From assembly GCF_002999235.1 (NCBI RefSeq), contig NZ_CP027236.1:1736001-1800000 (forward strand): DNA of 64,000 bases, given 5' to 3'. The DNA is from Actinomyces sp. oral taxon 897. GTDB lineage: Bacteria > Actinomycetota > Actinomycetes > Actinomycetales > Actinomycetaceae. Made by a program: the position numbers and the translations under genes. Under the pieces are notes generated by a model that saw only the letters and a list, made by a program, of their open reading frames with translations, ran no database searches and had not been told where the DNA came from. Positions 50,875-59,001 of this stretch are shown in pieces (position 1 is the stretch's first letter; each line of letters begins with the position of its first letter).

Positions 50875-51711
50875 TCAGGGCTTGCGGGCCACCAGGGCAA
50901 TGCCCACCATGTCCTTCTTGTAGCGGGTGAACACGGCACGCATCTGGAGGATACGGGCACGCAGCTCCTTGTCCCGCAGGATATTGCGCACCATGCGCAG
51001 GGCCCCGCGCAGGCCCTCGTCACGCAGGTTGCGCCCCACCTTGAGCAGGGCCATGGGGGCGGTGCCCACCCACTCCACCTTCAGGCCCGCGTCCTCCATG
51101 AGCTGCTTCCAGGCGGCGGCGGTCATGGGCCGGGCGTTGACGTGGATGGCGCGGGCCAGGTCCTTGCGCAGCTCGGTGTAGTGGTCCTGGTCAATGTCGT
51201 CGGGGACGACGCCGAGCTCGTGGATGGCGTAGCGGCCGCCGGGCCGCAGCACCCGGACGGCCTCGGCCACGATAGCGGCCTTGCCCTTGTCCCCCTGCAT
51301 GGTCAGCATGGCCTCCCCGACCACGACGTCGGCGCAGGCGTCCGGCAGGCCGGTGGCGGCGGCCTCGCCCTGCCGGACGGTGCCGCGGTCCCCGACCACG
51401 GCGGCCACCCGGGCGGCAGCCTGCGGGTCCCGGTCAATGGCCGTGTAAGACGCGGGCCCGGCCTTCATGATCTCGGCGGCGGTGCGCCCCAGGCCGGGGG
51501 CCATCTCGACGACGTCGGCCCCCGCCAGGCGGGCACGGGCGAGCATGGCGGCGGACAGGGCCGCGCCGCCCGGGCGCAGGACACGCTTGCCGGCGCGGGC
51601 CAGCACCCAGTGGCCCGGGGCGGTGGCCACGGGGCGGTCGGCGTAGGGAAGGGGGACGTCAGAGGGGTCAGAGGGAGCGGCAGCCTTGGGACGGTCGTGC
51701 GGTTCAGCCAT
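50875..51711 (-). CDS. Class I SAM-dependent methyltransferase
   Basis: 278 residues. The Rossmann SAM site is VVEMAPGLGRTAAEIM (motif I), followed by YTAIDRDPQA with acidic residue for ribose binding, and ADVVVGEAMLTM; VLRPGGRYAIHELGVV is motif III/IV. It is related to UbiE/Coq5-type small-molecule methyltransferases. The substrate is unknown. ATG 51711 has TAAACT six bases upstream, a likely leaderless start. Confidence 0.82.
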   Translation of the reverse strand: MAEPHDRPKAAAPSDPSDVPLPYADRPVATAPGHWVLARAGKRVLRPGGAALSAAMLARARLAGADVVEMAPGLGRTAAEIMKAGPASYTAIDRDPQAAARVAAVVGDRGTVRQGEAAATGLPDACADVVVGEAMLTMQGDKGKAAIVAEAVRVLRPGGRYAIHELGVVPDDIDQDHYTELRKDLARAIHVNARPMTAAAWKQLMEDAGLKVEWVGTAPMALLKVGRNLRDEGLRGALRMVRNILRDKELRARILQMRAVFTRYKKDMVGIALVARKP

Positions 51712-51717
51712 GCGCCC

Positions 51718-51723
51718 AGTTTA
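51718..51723 (-). promoter_or_regulatory. -10 hexamer, leaderless methyltransferase start
   Basis: On the minus strand TAAACT, six bases, ATG 51711. Confidence 0.5.
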
Positions 51724-51809
51724 ACCTGGTGGTACCGGAATAAAACAGACGGTCCCAGGCCCCAGGTCCCGGCACGGTCAGCACGGCACAGACACCCCGG
51801 CCGTCAGGC

Positions 51810-53411
51810 TCAGACCCGGGTGACGCGGTCCAGGCTGGAGACGCCCGTGCGCACCCCCGGGTACTCGCGCACCGGCGCCCCACGGCGTCGCATGGCCACG
51901 TAGTGGCGCTCGACCGGCCCGGTGTAGACCTGCCGGGGCCGGCCAATGCGCTTGGCGGGGTCCACCATCATCTCCCGGTACTGGGCGATCCAGCCCGGCA
52001 GGCGCCCCAGGGCGAACAACGGCGTGAACATCTTGGTGGGGAACCCCATGGCCTGGTAGATCAGGCCGGTGTAGAAGTCCACGTTGGGGTAGAGGTTGCG
52101 GGAGACAAAGTACTCGTCGCTCAGGGCCACCTCCTCCAGCTCCATGGCGATCTCCAGCTTGCGGTCCCCCTCGGAGCTGCCCAGGCGGCTGAGGACCGAG
52201 TGGGCCGCCTCCTTGACCAGGGCGGCGCGCGGGTCGTAGCTCTTGTAGACCCGGTGCCCGAACCCCATGAGCCGGACCCCGTCCTCCTTGTTCTTCACCT
52301 TGCGGACGAACTCGCCCGTGCTCAGCCCCTGGGTCTGGATGGTGTCCAGCATACGCAGGACCGCCTCGTTGGCCCCGCCGTGCAGCGGGCCGGACAGCGC
52401 CCCCACCCCCGCCGCCACGGAGGCGTACATATTGGCGTCGGCCGACCCCACCAGGCGCACCGTGGAGGTGGAGCAGTTCTGCTCGTGGTCGGCGTGGAGG
52501 ATGAGCAGCATGTCCAGGGCGCCAATGACCACGGGGTCAATGTCGTAGGCCTGGTAGGGCATGCCGAAGGTCAGGCGCAGGAAGTCCTCCACGTAGCTGT
52601 TCCGCGGATCGGGGTAGAGCAGCGGCAGGCCGATGGCGCGGCGCGCGATGTAGCTGATCATCGTCGGCATCTTGGCAATGAGCAGGACGGTGGCCAGTTC
52701 GCGCTCGTAGGGGTCGTGCGGGTTGAGGGTGTCCTCGTAGTAGGTGGCCAGGCCGGATATCCCGGACTGGAGGATCGCCATGGGGTGACCCGAGGAGGGG
52801 AAGGAGGTGAAGAAGCTGCGGAAGTCCTCGTGCAGGAGCCGGTGGCGGGCGATACGCTCCTGGAAGCGCTCAAAGGTGCTCCTGTCCGGCAGGTCCCCGT
52901 TGATCAGGAGGTAGGCGACCTCCAGGAAGCTGGAGTTCTTGGCGAGCTCGGCGATCGGGTAGCCGCGGTAGCGCAGGATCCCGGCGGCACCGTCAATGTA
53001 GGTGATCTCCGAGGCGCAGGAGGCGGTGTTGGTGTAGCCGGGGTCCAGGGTGACCAGGCCCGTGGCGCCCAGGAGGCTGCCGACCCTCAGGCCGTCGGCG
53101 CCCTCGGTGGCAAAGGCCCGGGGCAGCTCCACCTGCACCTGGTCCACGCTCAGCAGACCGGGGGCGTCGGAGTCTGACAGGTCCACGGGCACGCTGCCAG
53201 GGCGGGGGCTGCCACCGGGACGGGGCCCGCTGCCAGGGCGCCCGCCACCAGGGTTGAGGCCGCCACCGGGGTCGACGGGCCCTCCAGGGCGGGCGGCAGG
53301 ACCCGGGCCGGCGCAGGAGGCGGGGGCGGCAGGGCCGGCGTCGGTCGCGCGGGTGGCGCTCGCGGCGGGAGCGGTGCCGGGGTGGGCACTCGGGGTGGGG
53401 GACTCGGTCAT
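51810..53411 (-). CDS. gltA: Citrate synthase
   Basis: 533 residues from ATG 53411 after GAGGAGGCG. The catalytic part is standard: ITYIDGAAGILRYRGYPI, DHEQNCSTSTVRLVGS, GALSGPLHGGANEAVL with the active-site His, and MGFGHRVYKSYDPRA. An N-terminal Ala/Pro/Gly-rich extension of about 90 residues precedes it; typical length is about 430. It condenses oxaloacetate and acetyl-CoA. Monocistronic; the 3' neighbour is convergent only in the sense of the dapD–methyltransferase block. Confidence 0.95.
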   Translation of the reverse strand: MTESPTPSAHPGTAPAASATRATDAGPAAPASCAGPGPAARPGGPVDPGGGLNPGGGRPGSGPRPGGSPRPGSVPVDLSDSDAPGLLSVDQVQVELPRAFATEGADGLRVGSLLGATGLVTLDPGYTNTASCASEITYIDGAAGILRYRGYPIAELAKNSSFLEVAYLLINGDLPDRSTFERFQERIARHRLLHEDFRSFFTSFPSSGHPMAILQSGISGLATYYEDTLNPHDPYERELATVLLIAKMPTMISYIARRAIGLPLLYPDPRNSYVEDFLRLTFGMPYQAYDIDPVVIGALDMLLILHADHEQNCSTSTVRLVGSADANMYASVAAGVGALSGPLHGGANEAVLRMLDTIQTQGLSTGEFVRKVKNKEDGVRLMGFGHRVYKSYDPRAALVKEAAHSVLSRLGSSEGDRKLEIAMELEEVALSDEYFVSRNLYPNVDFYTGLIYQAMGFPTKMFTPLFALGRLPGWIAQYREMMVDPAKRIGRPRQVYTGPVERHYVAMRRRGAPVREYPGVRTGVSSLDRVTRV

Positions 53412-53526
53412 GACGCCTCCTCTGTGGTCGTGGCAGCCAGGCGGGCCACCGGGACTACGGTCCTCACCCACCACTGTAGGCGCTGGTGGTGACAGGGTGT
53501 GGTATCCGCGGCGCCTGGCACCGGGC

Positions 53527-53571
53527 GCTCCCGGGCCGCGCAGGCGGGTGGCAGCCGCCTCCACCCACTCG
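53527..53571. repeat. 45-bp direct repeat flanking the toxin–antitoxin cassette (left copy)
   Basis: It matches 54185–54229, inside the 3' end of dapC, at 43 of 45 positions. The two copies bracket yefM–yoeB and are 658 bp apart. Confidence 0.85.
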
Positions 53572-53588
53572 AGCCGGGCACGGTGCGG

Positions 53589-53843
53589 TCAGTAGTGGTA
53601 GCGCGCCTGGAGGATAACGAGGTCGTCGCCGTCGACCAGGTAGACGAGACGGTGCTCGTCAGTGATACGCCGCGACCAGGCGCCGGGGGCTCCGTACATA
53701 AGCCGCTCAGGCTTGCCTATGCCGGCGCGGGGGTCACGCAGGCAGGCGTCGATCAGGGTGTTGACACGCTTAAGGACCCGCCGGTCGGCTCTCTGCCAGT
53801 GCTTGTAGTCCTCCCAGGCGCCGGGGTCCCAGACAAGCCTCAC
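53589..53843 (-). CDS. yoeB: YoeB-family mRNA interferase toxin
   Basis: 84 residues, the exact family length. The residues known as catalytic in E. coli YoeB are conserved at the same numbers: Glu46 (KPERL), Arg65 (DEHRL) and His83 (ARYHY). It cleaves mRNA on the ribosome when freed from antitoxin. GTG 53843 directly follows the yefM stop (TGAGTG), so the two are coupled. Confidence 0.93.
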   Translation of the reverse strand: MRLVWDPGAWEDYKHWQRADRRVLKRVNTLIDACLRDPRAGIGKPERLMYGAPGAWSRRITDEHRLVYLVDGDDLVILQARYHY

Positions 53844-54095
53844 TCAGTCCTCCCGGTCGAGGTCGTGCTCCTCGGTCCGGCCCGCGCGCGCCCGGTCATA
53901 GGCGTCAAGCAGCCTGCGGGCGTTGGCCGGGGAGCGGAACAGGTAGGCGGTCTCCTGCCAGGCCGCGTACTCGTCAGCGGGCATGAGGACGACGCTGCCC
54001 TTCCGTGAGACGATCTCCACGGGCACACGGTCACTGGTGACCTGCTCAATGAGCGGGAACAATGTCCTGCGTGCCTGGCTGACGCTAATAGACAC
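53844..54095 (-). CDS. yefM: YefM-family antitoxin
   Basis: About 83 residues. GTG 54095 is chosen because GGGAGG sits 8 bases upstream; two in-frame GTGs at 54104 and 54101 are too close to that site. The N-terminal ISVSQARRTLFPLIEQV and VPVEIVSRKGSVVLMPADEY form the Phd/YefM DNA-binding fold. The acidic C-terminus neutralises YoeB. It likely autorepresses through the palindromes at 54122–54140. Confidence 0.92.
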   Translation of the reverse strand: MSISVSQARRTLFPLIEQVTSDRVPVEIVSRKGSVVLMPADEYAAWQETAYLFRSPANARRLLDAYDRARAGRTEEHDLDRED

Positions 54096-54121
54096 GGTCA
54101 CCACCTCCCTACCTGAACAAC

Positions 54122-54140
54122 GGTACCAGGTAACGGTACC
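54122..54140 (-). promoter_or_regulatory. Candidate YefM operator
   Basis: Two GGTACC palindromes (54122–54127 and 54135–54140), 13 bp centre to centre, lie just upstream of yefM. E. coli YefM binds paired TGTACA palindromes 12 bp apart, so spacing and symmetry fit. Confidence 0.5.
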
Positions 54141-54162
54141 AGATGGGTGGGCGGAGACCGGC

Positions 54163-55428
54163 TCAGGGGCGGAACAGGGCGGCGGCTCCCGGGCCGCGCA
54201 GGCGGGCGGCAGCCGCCTCCACCCGCTCGTCGGTGTCGGTCAGGGAGACCCGCACGTGCCCGGCGCCGGCCGTACCGTAGAAGTCGCCGGGGGCCACCAC
54301 AATGCCCAGCTCGGCAAAGGCCCCCACCAGGTCGAAGGCGCTCATGCCCGCGGGCCCGCGCAGCCACAGGTAGAGTCCCGCCACCGAGAGCGGGTCGGCC
54401 ACCAGCCCGACGTCGGCGACGGCCTCCACCAGGAGGGCGCGGCGTCGGCGGTAGGTCTCCCGCTGGGCGGCCACGTGCGCCTCGTCGCCCAGGACGGCCG
54501 TGATCACCGCCTGGACGGGGGCGGGGACCATGAGGCCGGCGTGCTTGCGCACCTCGGTGACGGCGGCGACCAGGGCGGCGTCGCCCGCGAGGAAGGCGGC
54601 CCGGTAGCCAGCGAGGTTGGACTGCTTGGACAGGGAGTACAGGACAATGAGGCCGGAGCGGTCGGGGGCGCCGTCAGGCCTGGTACCGCCCACGCGCGGG
54701 TCGAGCAGGCTGGGGACGCCCTGGCTCACCCAGGGCTCGGCCCAGGGCAGCTCGGCGTAGCACTCGTCGGAGACGACGACGGCGCCGCGCCGGCGTGCCC
54801 AGGCCACCACGCGGGCCATCTGGGCCACGGAGAGGACGTGCCCGTCGGGGTTGCCGGGGCTGTTGAGCCAGACGAGGACCGGGTCGCGTGGGGTGCCGTC
54901 GGGGCCCGTGGGCAGGACCCAGGTGGCGGGGTCGGCGTCGGTGTCCACGGGGACCGGGTGGGCGCCGACCAGGCGGGCGCCGACGTCGTAGGTGGGGTAG
55001 GCGGCGCGCGGGTGGAGGACGAGGTCGCCCGGGCCCACGCCGAGCTGGAGGGGCAGGAGGGCGACGGACTCCTTGGAGCCAATGGTGGGGATGACCTCGG
55101 CGTCCATGAGAGCGGGCACGCCCCGACGCCGGGCCATCCACTCAATGACGGCCGCACGCAGGGCGGGGGTGCCTACCGTGGTGGGGTAGCCGGGGGCGTT
55201 GGAGGAGTCGGCCAGGGCCTGGCGGGCGACGGCGGGGGTGTCGTCCACGGGGGTGCCGACGGCCAGGTCCACGACGCCGTCGGGGTGCTGGGCGGCGCGG
55301 GCCCGGTAGGGGCGCAGGGAGTCCCAGGGGAAGTCGGGCAGGGCCGGTGGGCGGGGCAGGATGGTGGCGCTGGCCAGGCCGGTGAGGGGCTGGCCAGCAG
55401 GGGGCTGACTGGCGGGCTTGGTGGTCAC
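54163..55428 (-). CDS. dapC: Succinyldiaminopimelate transaminase
   Basis: 421 residues from GTG 55428, six bases after GAGAAT (leaderless). It is a class I aminotransferase: VDLAVGTPVDDTPAVARQAL, IPTIGSKESVALLPL, WLNSPGNPDGHVLS, and SLSKQSNLAGYR with Schiff-base Lys268. The sequence is typical of actinobacterial DapC, next step after DapD in diaminopimelate synthesis. Its last codons (EAAAARLRGPGA) lie in a 45-bp repeat shared with 53527–53571. Confidence 0.9.
   Translation of the reverse strand: MTTKPASQPPAGQPLTGLASATILPRPPALPDFPWDSLRPYRARAAQHPDGVVDLAVGTPVDDTPAVARQALADSSNAPGYPTTVGTPALRAAVIEWMARRRGVPALMDAEVIPTIGSKESVALLPLQLGVGPGDLVLHPRAAYPTYDVGARLVGAHPVPVDTDADPATWVLPTGPDGTPRDPVLVWLNSPGNPDGHVLSVAQMARVVAWARRRGAVVVSDECYAELPWAEPWVSQGVPSLLDPRVGGTRPDGAPDRSGLIVLYSLSKQSNLAGYRAAFLAGDAALVAAVTEVRKHAGLMVPAPVQAVITAVLGDEAHVAAQRETYRRRRALLVEAVADVGLVADPLSVAGLYLWLRGPAGMSAFDLVGAFAELGIVVAPGDFYGTAGAGHVRVSLTDTDERVEAAAARLRGPGAAALFRP
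54185..54229. repeat. 45-bp direct repeat in the dapC 3' end (right copy)
   Basis: See the partner at 53527–53571. This copy is the one used as dapC coding sequence. Confidence 0.85.
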
Positions 55429-55434
55429 AGGCCG

Positions 55435-55440
55435 ATTCTC
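55435..55440 (-). promoter_or_regulatory. -10-like hexamer, leaderless dapC start
   Basis: On the minus strand GAGAAT, six bases, GTG 55428. Confidence 0.4.
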
Positions 55441-55506
55441 CCCCACGACGGCAGAGAGGACGGTGCGGATGTCCTGCCCGCGCCTGGGGGACGAGCGCGC
55501 GGGGAG

Positions 55507-55857
55507 TCAGTAGCCGTTCTCGGCCTTCCAGTCGTCGTTCTGGGGGGGCAGTGCGGCGACCATGGGGTCGTCGTAGGGCTGGGGGCCTGTGGCCTGGGCG
55601 CCGCCGGGGCTGCCCAGGCCCTTGAGGGCGAAGAAGTCGATATTGGCCCGGGTGTAGTCGGCCCACTCGTCGGGGACGTCGTCCTCGTAGAAGATGGCCT
55701 CGGTGGGGCAGACCGGTTCGCAGGCACCGCAGTCCACGCACTCGTCAGCGTTGATATAGAGAGTCCGCTCGCCCTCGTAGATGCAGTCCACAGGGCACTC
55801 GTCCACGCAGGCGCGGTCCTTCACGTCCACGCAGGGCTGGGCGATGACGTAGGCCAT
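55507..55857 (-). CDS. fdxA: 7Fe ferredoxin
   Basis: 116 residues. Cys9, 17, 21, 25, 40, 43, 46 and 50 match the actinobacterial/Azotobacter seven-iron pattern (one 3Fe-4S and one 4Fe-4S cluster), within CVDECPVDCIYEGERTLYI and CVDCGACEPVCPTEAI. The C-terminal tail (VPDEWADYTRANIDFF) is typical of FdxA. It is a soluble electron carrier, commonly next to dapC in actinobacteria (from memory). It is 78 bp upstream of dapC, probably transcribed separately because dapC has its own hexamer. Confidence 0.94.
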   Translation of the reverse strand: MAYVIAQPCVDVKDRACVDECPVDCIYEGERTLYINADECVDCGACEPVCPTEAIFYEDDVPDEWADYTRANIDFFALKGLGSPGGAQATGPQPYDDPMVAALPPQNDDWKAENGY

Positions 55858-56267
55858 GACGCTTCTTTCCTTGGGTCGCTGGGTGCCGCGGGAAGCGGCC
55901 AGGGGAGCTCAGGCTAGTATCCCGCCGCCGAGCCCGCTCACCCAAGTGAGGTTGCCGACGGCGCGACTCCGCCAGTTCCCGACCCAGGGCGCCCGGCCTT
56001 TACGTCATGTCCAGGTCGCGGATACCCGCAGGCTGTGCCCGCGGGCCCGGAGGGCGGACCCGGCCAGGTACGGCCAGCCTCCGGGCCCGAGGAGCGAACC
56101 CGGCCAGGCACAACCAGTACCAACCCCGGGTACGCCCGGCCCCAGGCCCACTCCGGCCCCCCGGCCCGGCCAGCTAGCACCGGACCCAGCAGGTCAGCCC
56201 GCCTCCGACCCCGGGTACGCCCGGCCAGCACCGACCCAGGGCCGTTCCCCGTCCGCGCCCAACGGGC
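55858..56267. other. Gap between fdxA and VanW-family gene, with short repeats
   Basis: ACCCCGGGTACGCCCGGCC occurs at 56123 and 56208. A CCCGGCCAGG block occurs at about 56059 and 56099. No gene is supported. The region resembles other repeat-bearing gaps in the window, but its spacing (85 and 40 bp) is different. Confidence 0.5.
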
Positions 56268-58913
56268 CTACTTGCTGCACACAATGCGGTTGTCGGCCTC
56301 GTACTTGGTGGTCAGGACGTCGTCGGGGACGGTCTTGTCCGGGGCCTTGCGCGAGCGGGTCACGGTGATGTCGAACCCGGCGTTGCCCCCGGAGTAGGCC
56401 TCGCAGCCGGGGCCGCTGGCGGTCACCGTCCTGACCGGCCGGTAGTCGGTCTTCTCCCCGGAGGTAATGGAGACCTCGTAGTACCGGGTGGACCACAGGC
56501 GCACGTGGACCTCCTCGCCGGAGACCCAGGCCTGGATCAGCACCGGGTAGGGGGTGGAGTTGCCGAACTTGACGTCCTTCTCCCCGGTCCAGATGGTGGC
56601 CTCACGCCCCGCCGGGTAGCGGCTGAACCAGTAGGTGTGCGGGTGGTGCTCGACGTCGTCCATGCCGGCCTCGAACGCGGCGTTGAACATGGTGGTGCCG
56701 ATCTGGGACAGGCCCCCGCCAATGGCGTCAACGTGCTTGCCGTCGCTGATAACGCCGGCCGCGGCGAAGCCGTGCTCCTCGTCGACCTCCCCGAGCGCCT
56801 CCTCGGTGGAGAAGACCTGTCCCGGCATGACGATCTTCCCGTTGAGGAGCTCGGCACCGCGCCTGAGGTTCTGGTCCCGGCCGGGCTCGGAGTAGAAGGG
56901 CGTGGAGTAGTCGCTAATGAACTCGGTAATGTTCCAGTCCGCCGCCGCGGTGGTCAGGGCGGGCTCCTTGGACACCAGGGGCAGGGTGACGGTGCGCCCG
57001 GTGGCGCTGGATGTCCCGGCCTTGAGGGCGCCGTCGGCCAGGGCCTGACGGTCGATGACGCGCCCGTTGGCGGGTGCCACGTACTGCGGCGTGGCGGTGG
57101 GGGCACCCTCGTCGCTGCCGTCAATGGTCCAGGTGGCGGACTGGGGGGCGACCTCCACGTCCGCGCCCATGGTGGACACGACGGTGTCGTAGAGCATGTC
57201 GGCGTCCAGGGCGGCGCTCAGGGCGGTGCCCGAGGAGGAGATGGTGACCAGGCCGGCGACCTGCTCGGGGCTGAGGGTCACGTCACCGGCGGAGATACTG
57301 GCGGCGTCGGTACCGGCGGCCGTAATGGTCAGCGGCGCGGACAGCAGGGGGTTGAGGGTGTCGTTGATAAAGGCCTGCGCGGCCGCGTCGGTGATCGTGG
57401 GGCGGGCCTGGCCCGCGTCGAGCTCAATGGTGGTCTTACCCAGGGGCCAGTTGGCGGTCAGGCGTCGTACGGAGGCGGCAATGTCCACCCCGTTGCCCGC
57501 GGAGGCGGGGATCAGGACCGGCGTGGTGCCGTTGAGGATGACGGAGGCGTTGGAGGTGCCGGTGGCGAGCTCGTCCAGGTGGGAGCCGAGCGCCCCGGTC
57601 AGGGCCACGGGGTCCACGTTGACGACGGCGTCGACCCTGGCCCCGGTGAACCGGTTGAAGATCGTGGCGGGGTTGAGGGTGAAGCGGGTCAGACGCTCCA
57701 CGCTGGCCTCGGCGTCCACGCTCACTCCCGCCTTGGAGGGCGTGATCTGGGCGGAGGAGCCGTTCACCGTCACCGTCACCGGGTCGTCCAGCACGTCCTG
57801 CGTCTGGGTGGCGACGGCCTGGCGTGCCTCGGAGAGGCTCATACCGCCCACGGCCACGCCCGAGATGCTGGAGCCCGGGGCCAGGTTGGCCGTGTTCCAC
57901 CAGGCGGCCCCCAGCCACAGCAGGGCAAGGACACCCAGGCCGGTCACCACCGCGAGCGCCGTCCTACGACGCCGGGACCAGCGCCGTCGGCCCTGAGCGG
58001 GCTGGGAGCTGGAGGCCGACGCCGAGTCGGTAGCGGTGGCGGTGTCGTCGTCCTCGGTGGCACTGGTGGTGTCCTCGGTGGGAGCGGTGTCGGCAGTACC
58101 AGCTGCAGGGGTCGCCGTGTCCTCGGCGGGGTCGGTGTCAGCCGGGTCGGCAGCCTCGGCACTGCTGGCCTTAGCGGGGGCAGCGGCCCTGGCAGGGGCG
58201 GGGGCCTTGGCAGTACTGGCCTTAGCGGGGGCAGTGTTCTTAGCGGAGTCAGCAACCTCAGCGGAGGCAATGGCCTTGGCGGGACTGGCCTTGGCCGGAG
58301 CAGCATCCTCGGCGGGGTCGGCGTCAGTGGAGTCAGTGGTCTCGACGGGGCTGGCTTTAGCAGGGTCGGGGTCCTCAGCGGGGGCAGCAGCCTTGGCGGG
58401 GCCCTCAGCGGGGGCAGCAGCCTTGGCACCAGCCTCAGTATGAGCACCCCCAATAGGACCAACGGACCTGGCGGAGCCAGCGGACCTGGTGGGACCGGTG
58501 GCCTTGGCGACGGCCCTCTTAGAGCCGGTATCACTGGTGGCGTCAGTGTCCTCGGCGAGAGCGGTGTCGGCAGTACCGGCCGCAGGGGTCGCCGTGTCCG
58601 CGACGGGGTCGGCGGCCTCAGAGGAACCCTCAGCGGAGGCAGGGGCCTCGGTGGGGCTGGCCTTAGCAGGGGCAACGGCCTTGGCATCGGCACCGCCTGA
58701 AGCGGGACTCACGGTGCCAGCGGCGTGCACAACGGCGTCGGCACCCGCACCGCTGACGGTGCCATCAGGCGCGCTCGCGGTACCAGGCGCGCCCGCGCCA
58801 CCAGGTGCCGTGCCACCGGTATGACGGGGGGCCGGGTGGGGGTCCGGCTGTACCACGGCAGCGTCGTCGGCGTCGGACGGGGTCGCATTGGGGTCGGGGA
58901 CGGGGACGGTCAC
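56268..58913 (-). CDS. VanW-family cell-wall protein with YoaR-like domains
   Basis: About 881 residues from GTG 58913 (GGAG 6 bases upstream; TTG 58943 is an alternative). The first ~300 residues are Ala/Asp/Glu/Pro/Lys-rich and disordered, with repeated DTATPAAGTADTA. A transmembrane helix lies at about 315–340. The outside part holds YoaR-like peptidoglycan-binding repeats (about 345–640) and a VanW domain (about 675–790) with GGGLSQIGTTMFNAAFEAGM and ERHPHTYWFSRYPAGR-like sequence. VanW proteins occur in glycopeptide-resistance clusters but also widely outside them; no van genes are here. A role in envelope maintenance is likely. Confidence 0.85.
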   Translation of the reverse strand: MTVPVPDPNATPSDADDAAVVQPDPHPAPRHTGGTAPGGAGAPGTASAPDGTVSGAGADAVVHAAGTVSPASGGADAKAVAPAKASPTEAPASAEGSSEAADPVADTATPAAGTADTALAEDTDATSDTGSKRAVAKATGPTRSAGSARSVGPIGGAHTEAGAKAAAPAEGPAKAAAPAEDPDPAKASPVETTDSTDADPAEDAAPAKASPAKAIASAEVADSAKNTAPAKASTAKAPAPARAAAPAKASSAEAADPADTDPAEDTATPAAGTADTAPTEDTTSATEDDDTATATDSASASSSQPAQGRRRWSRRRRTALAVVTGLGVLALLWLGAAWWNTANLAPGSSISGVAVGGMSLSEARQAVATQTQDVLDDPVTVTVNGSSAQITPSKAGVSVDAEASVERLTRFTLNPATIFNRFTGARVDAVVNVDPVALTGALGSHLDELATGTSNASVILNGTTPVLIPASAGNGVDIAASVRRLTANWPLGKTTIELDAGQARPTITDAAAQAFINDTLNPLLSAPLTITAAGTDAASISAGDVTLSPEQVAGLVTISSSGTALSAALDADMLYDTVVSTMGADVEVAPQSATWTIDGSDEGAPTATPQYVAPANGRVIDRQALADGALKAGTSSATGRTVTLPLVSKEPALTTAAADWNITEFISDYSTPFYSEPGRDQNLRRGAELLNGKIVMPGQVFSTEEALGEVDEEHGFAAAGVISDGKHVDAIGGGLSQIGTTMFNAAFEAGMDDVEHHPHTYWFSRYPAGREATIWTGEKDVKFGNSTPYPVLIQAWVSGEEVHVRLWSTRYYEVSITSGEKTDYRPVRTVTASGPGCEAYSGGNAGFDITVTRSRKAPDKTVPDDVLTTKYEADNRIVCSK

Positions 58914-59001
58914 TGTTGGCTCCGATTCTCGGTCAGGGATCAAGAACTCTGGGTGTCCGGCTCAGGGCCGGGGGCGGGCCGGACGGGGCCGGGGGCGCCC
59001 G

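Noticed and set aside
56268..58913. Glycopeptide resistance determinant
   Set aside because: VanW-type domains are widespread outside resistance clusters and no vanHAX or regulator genes are present.
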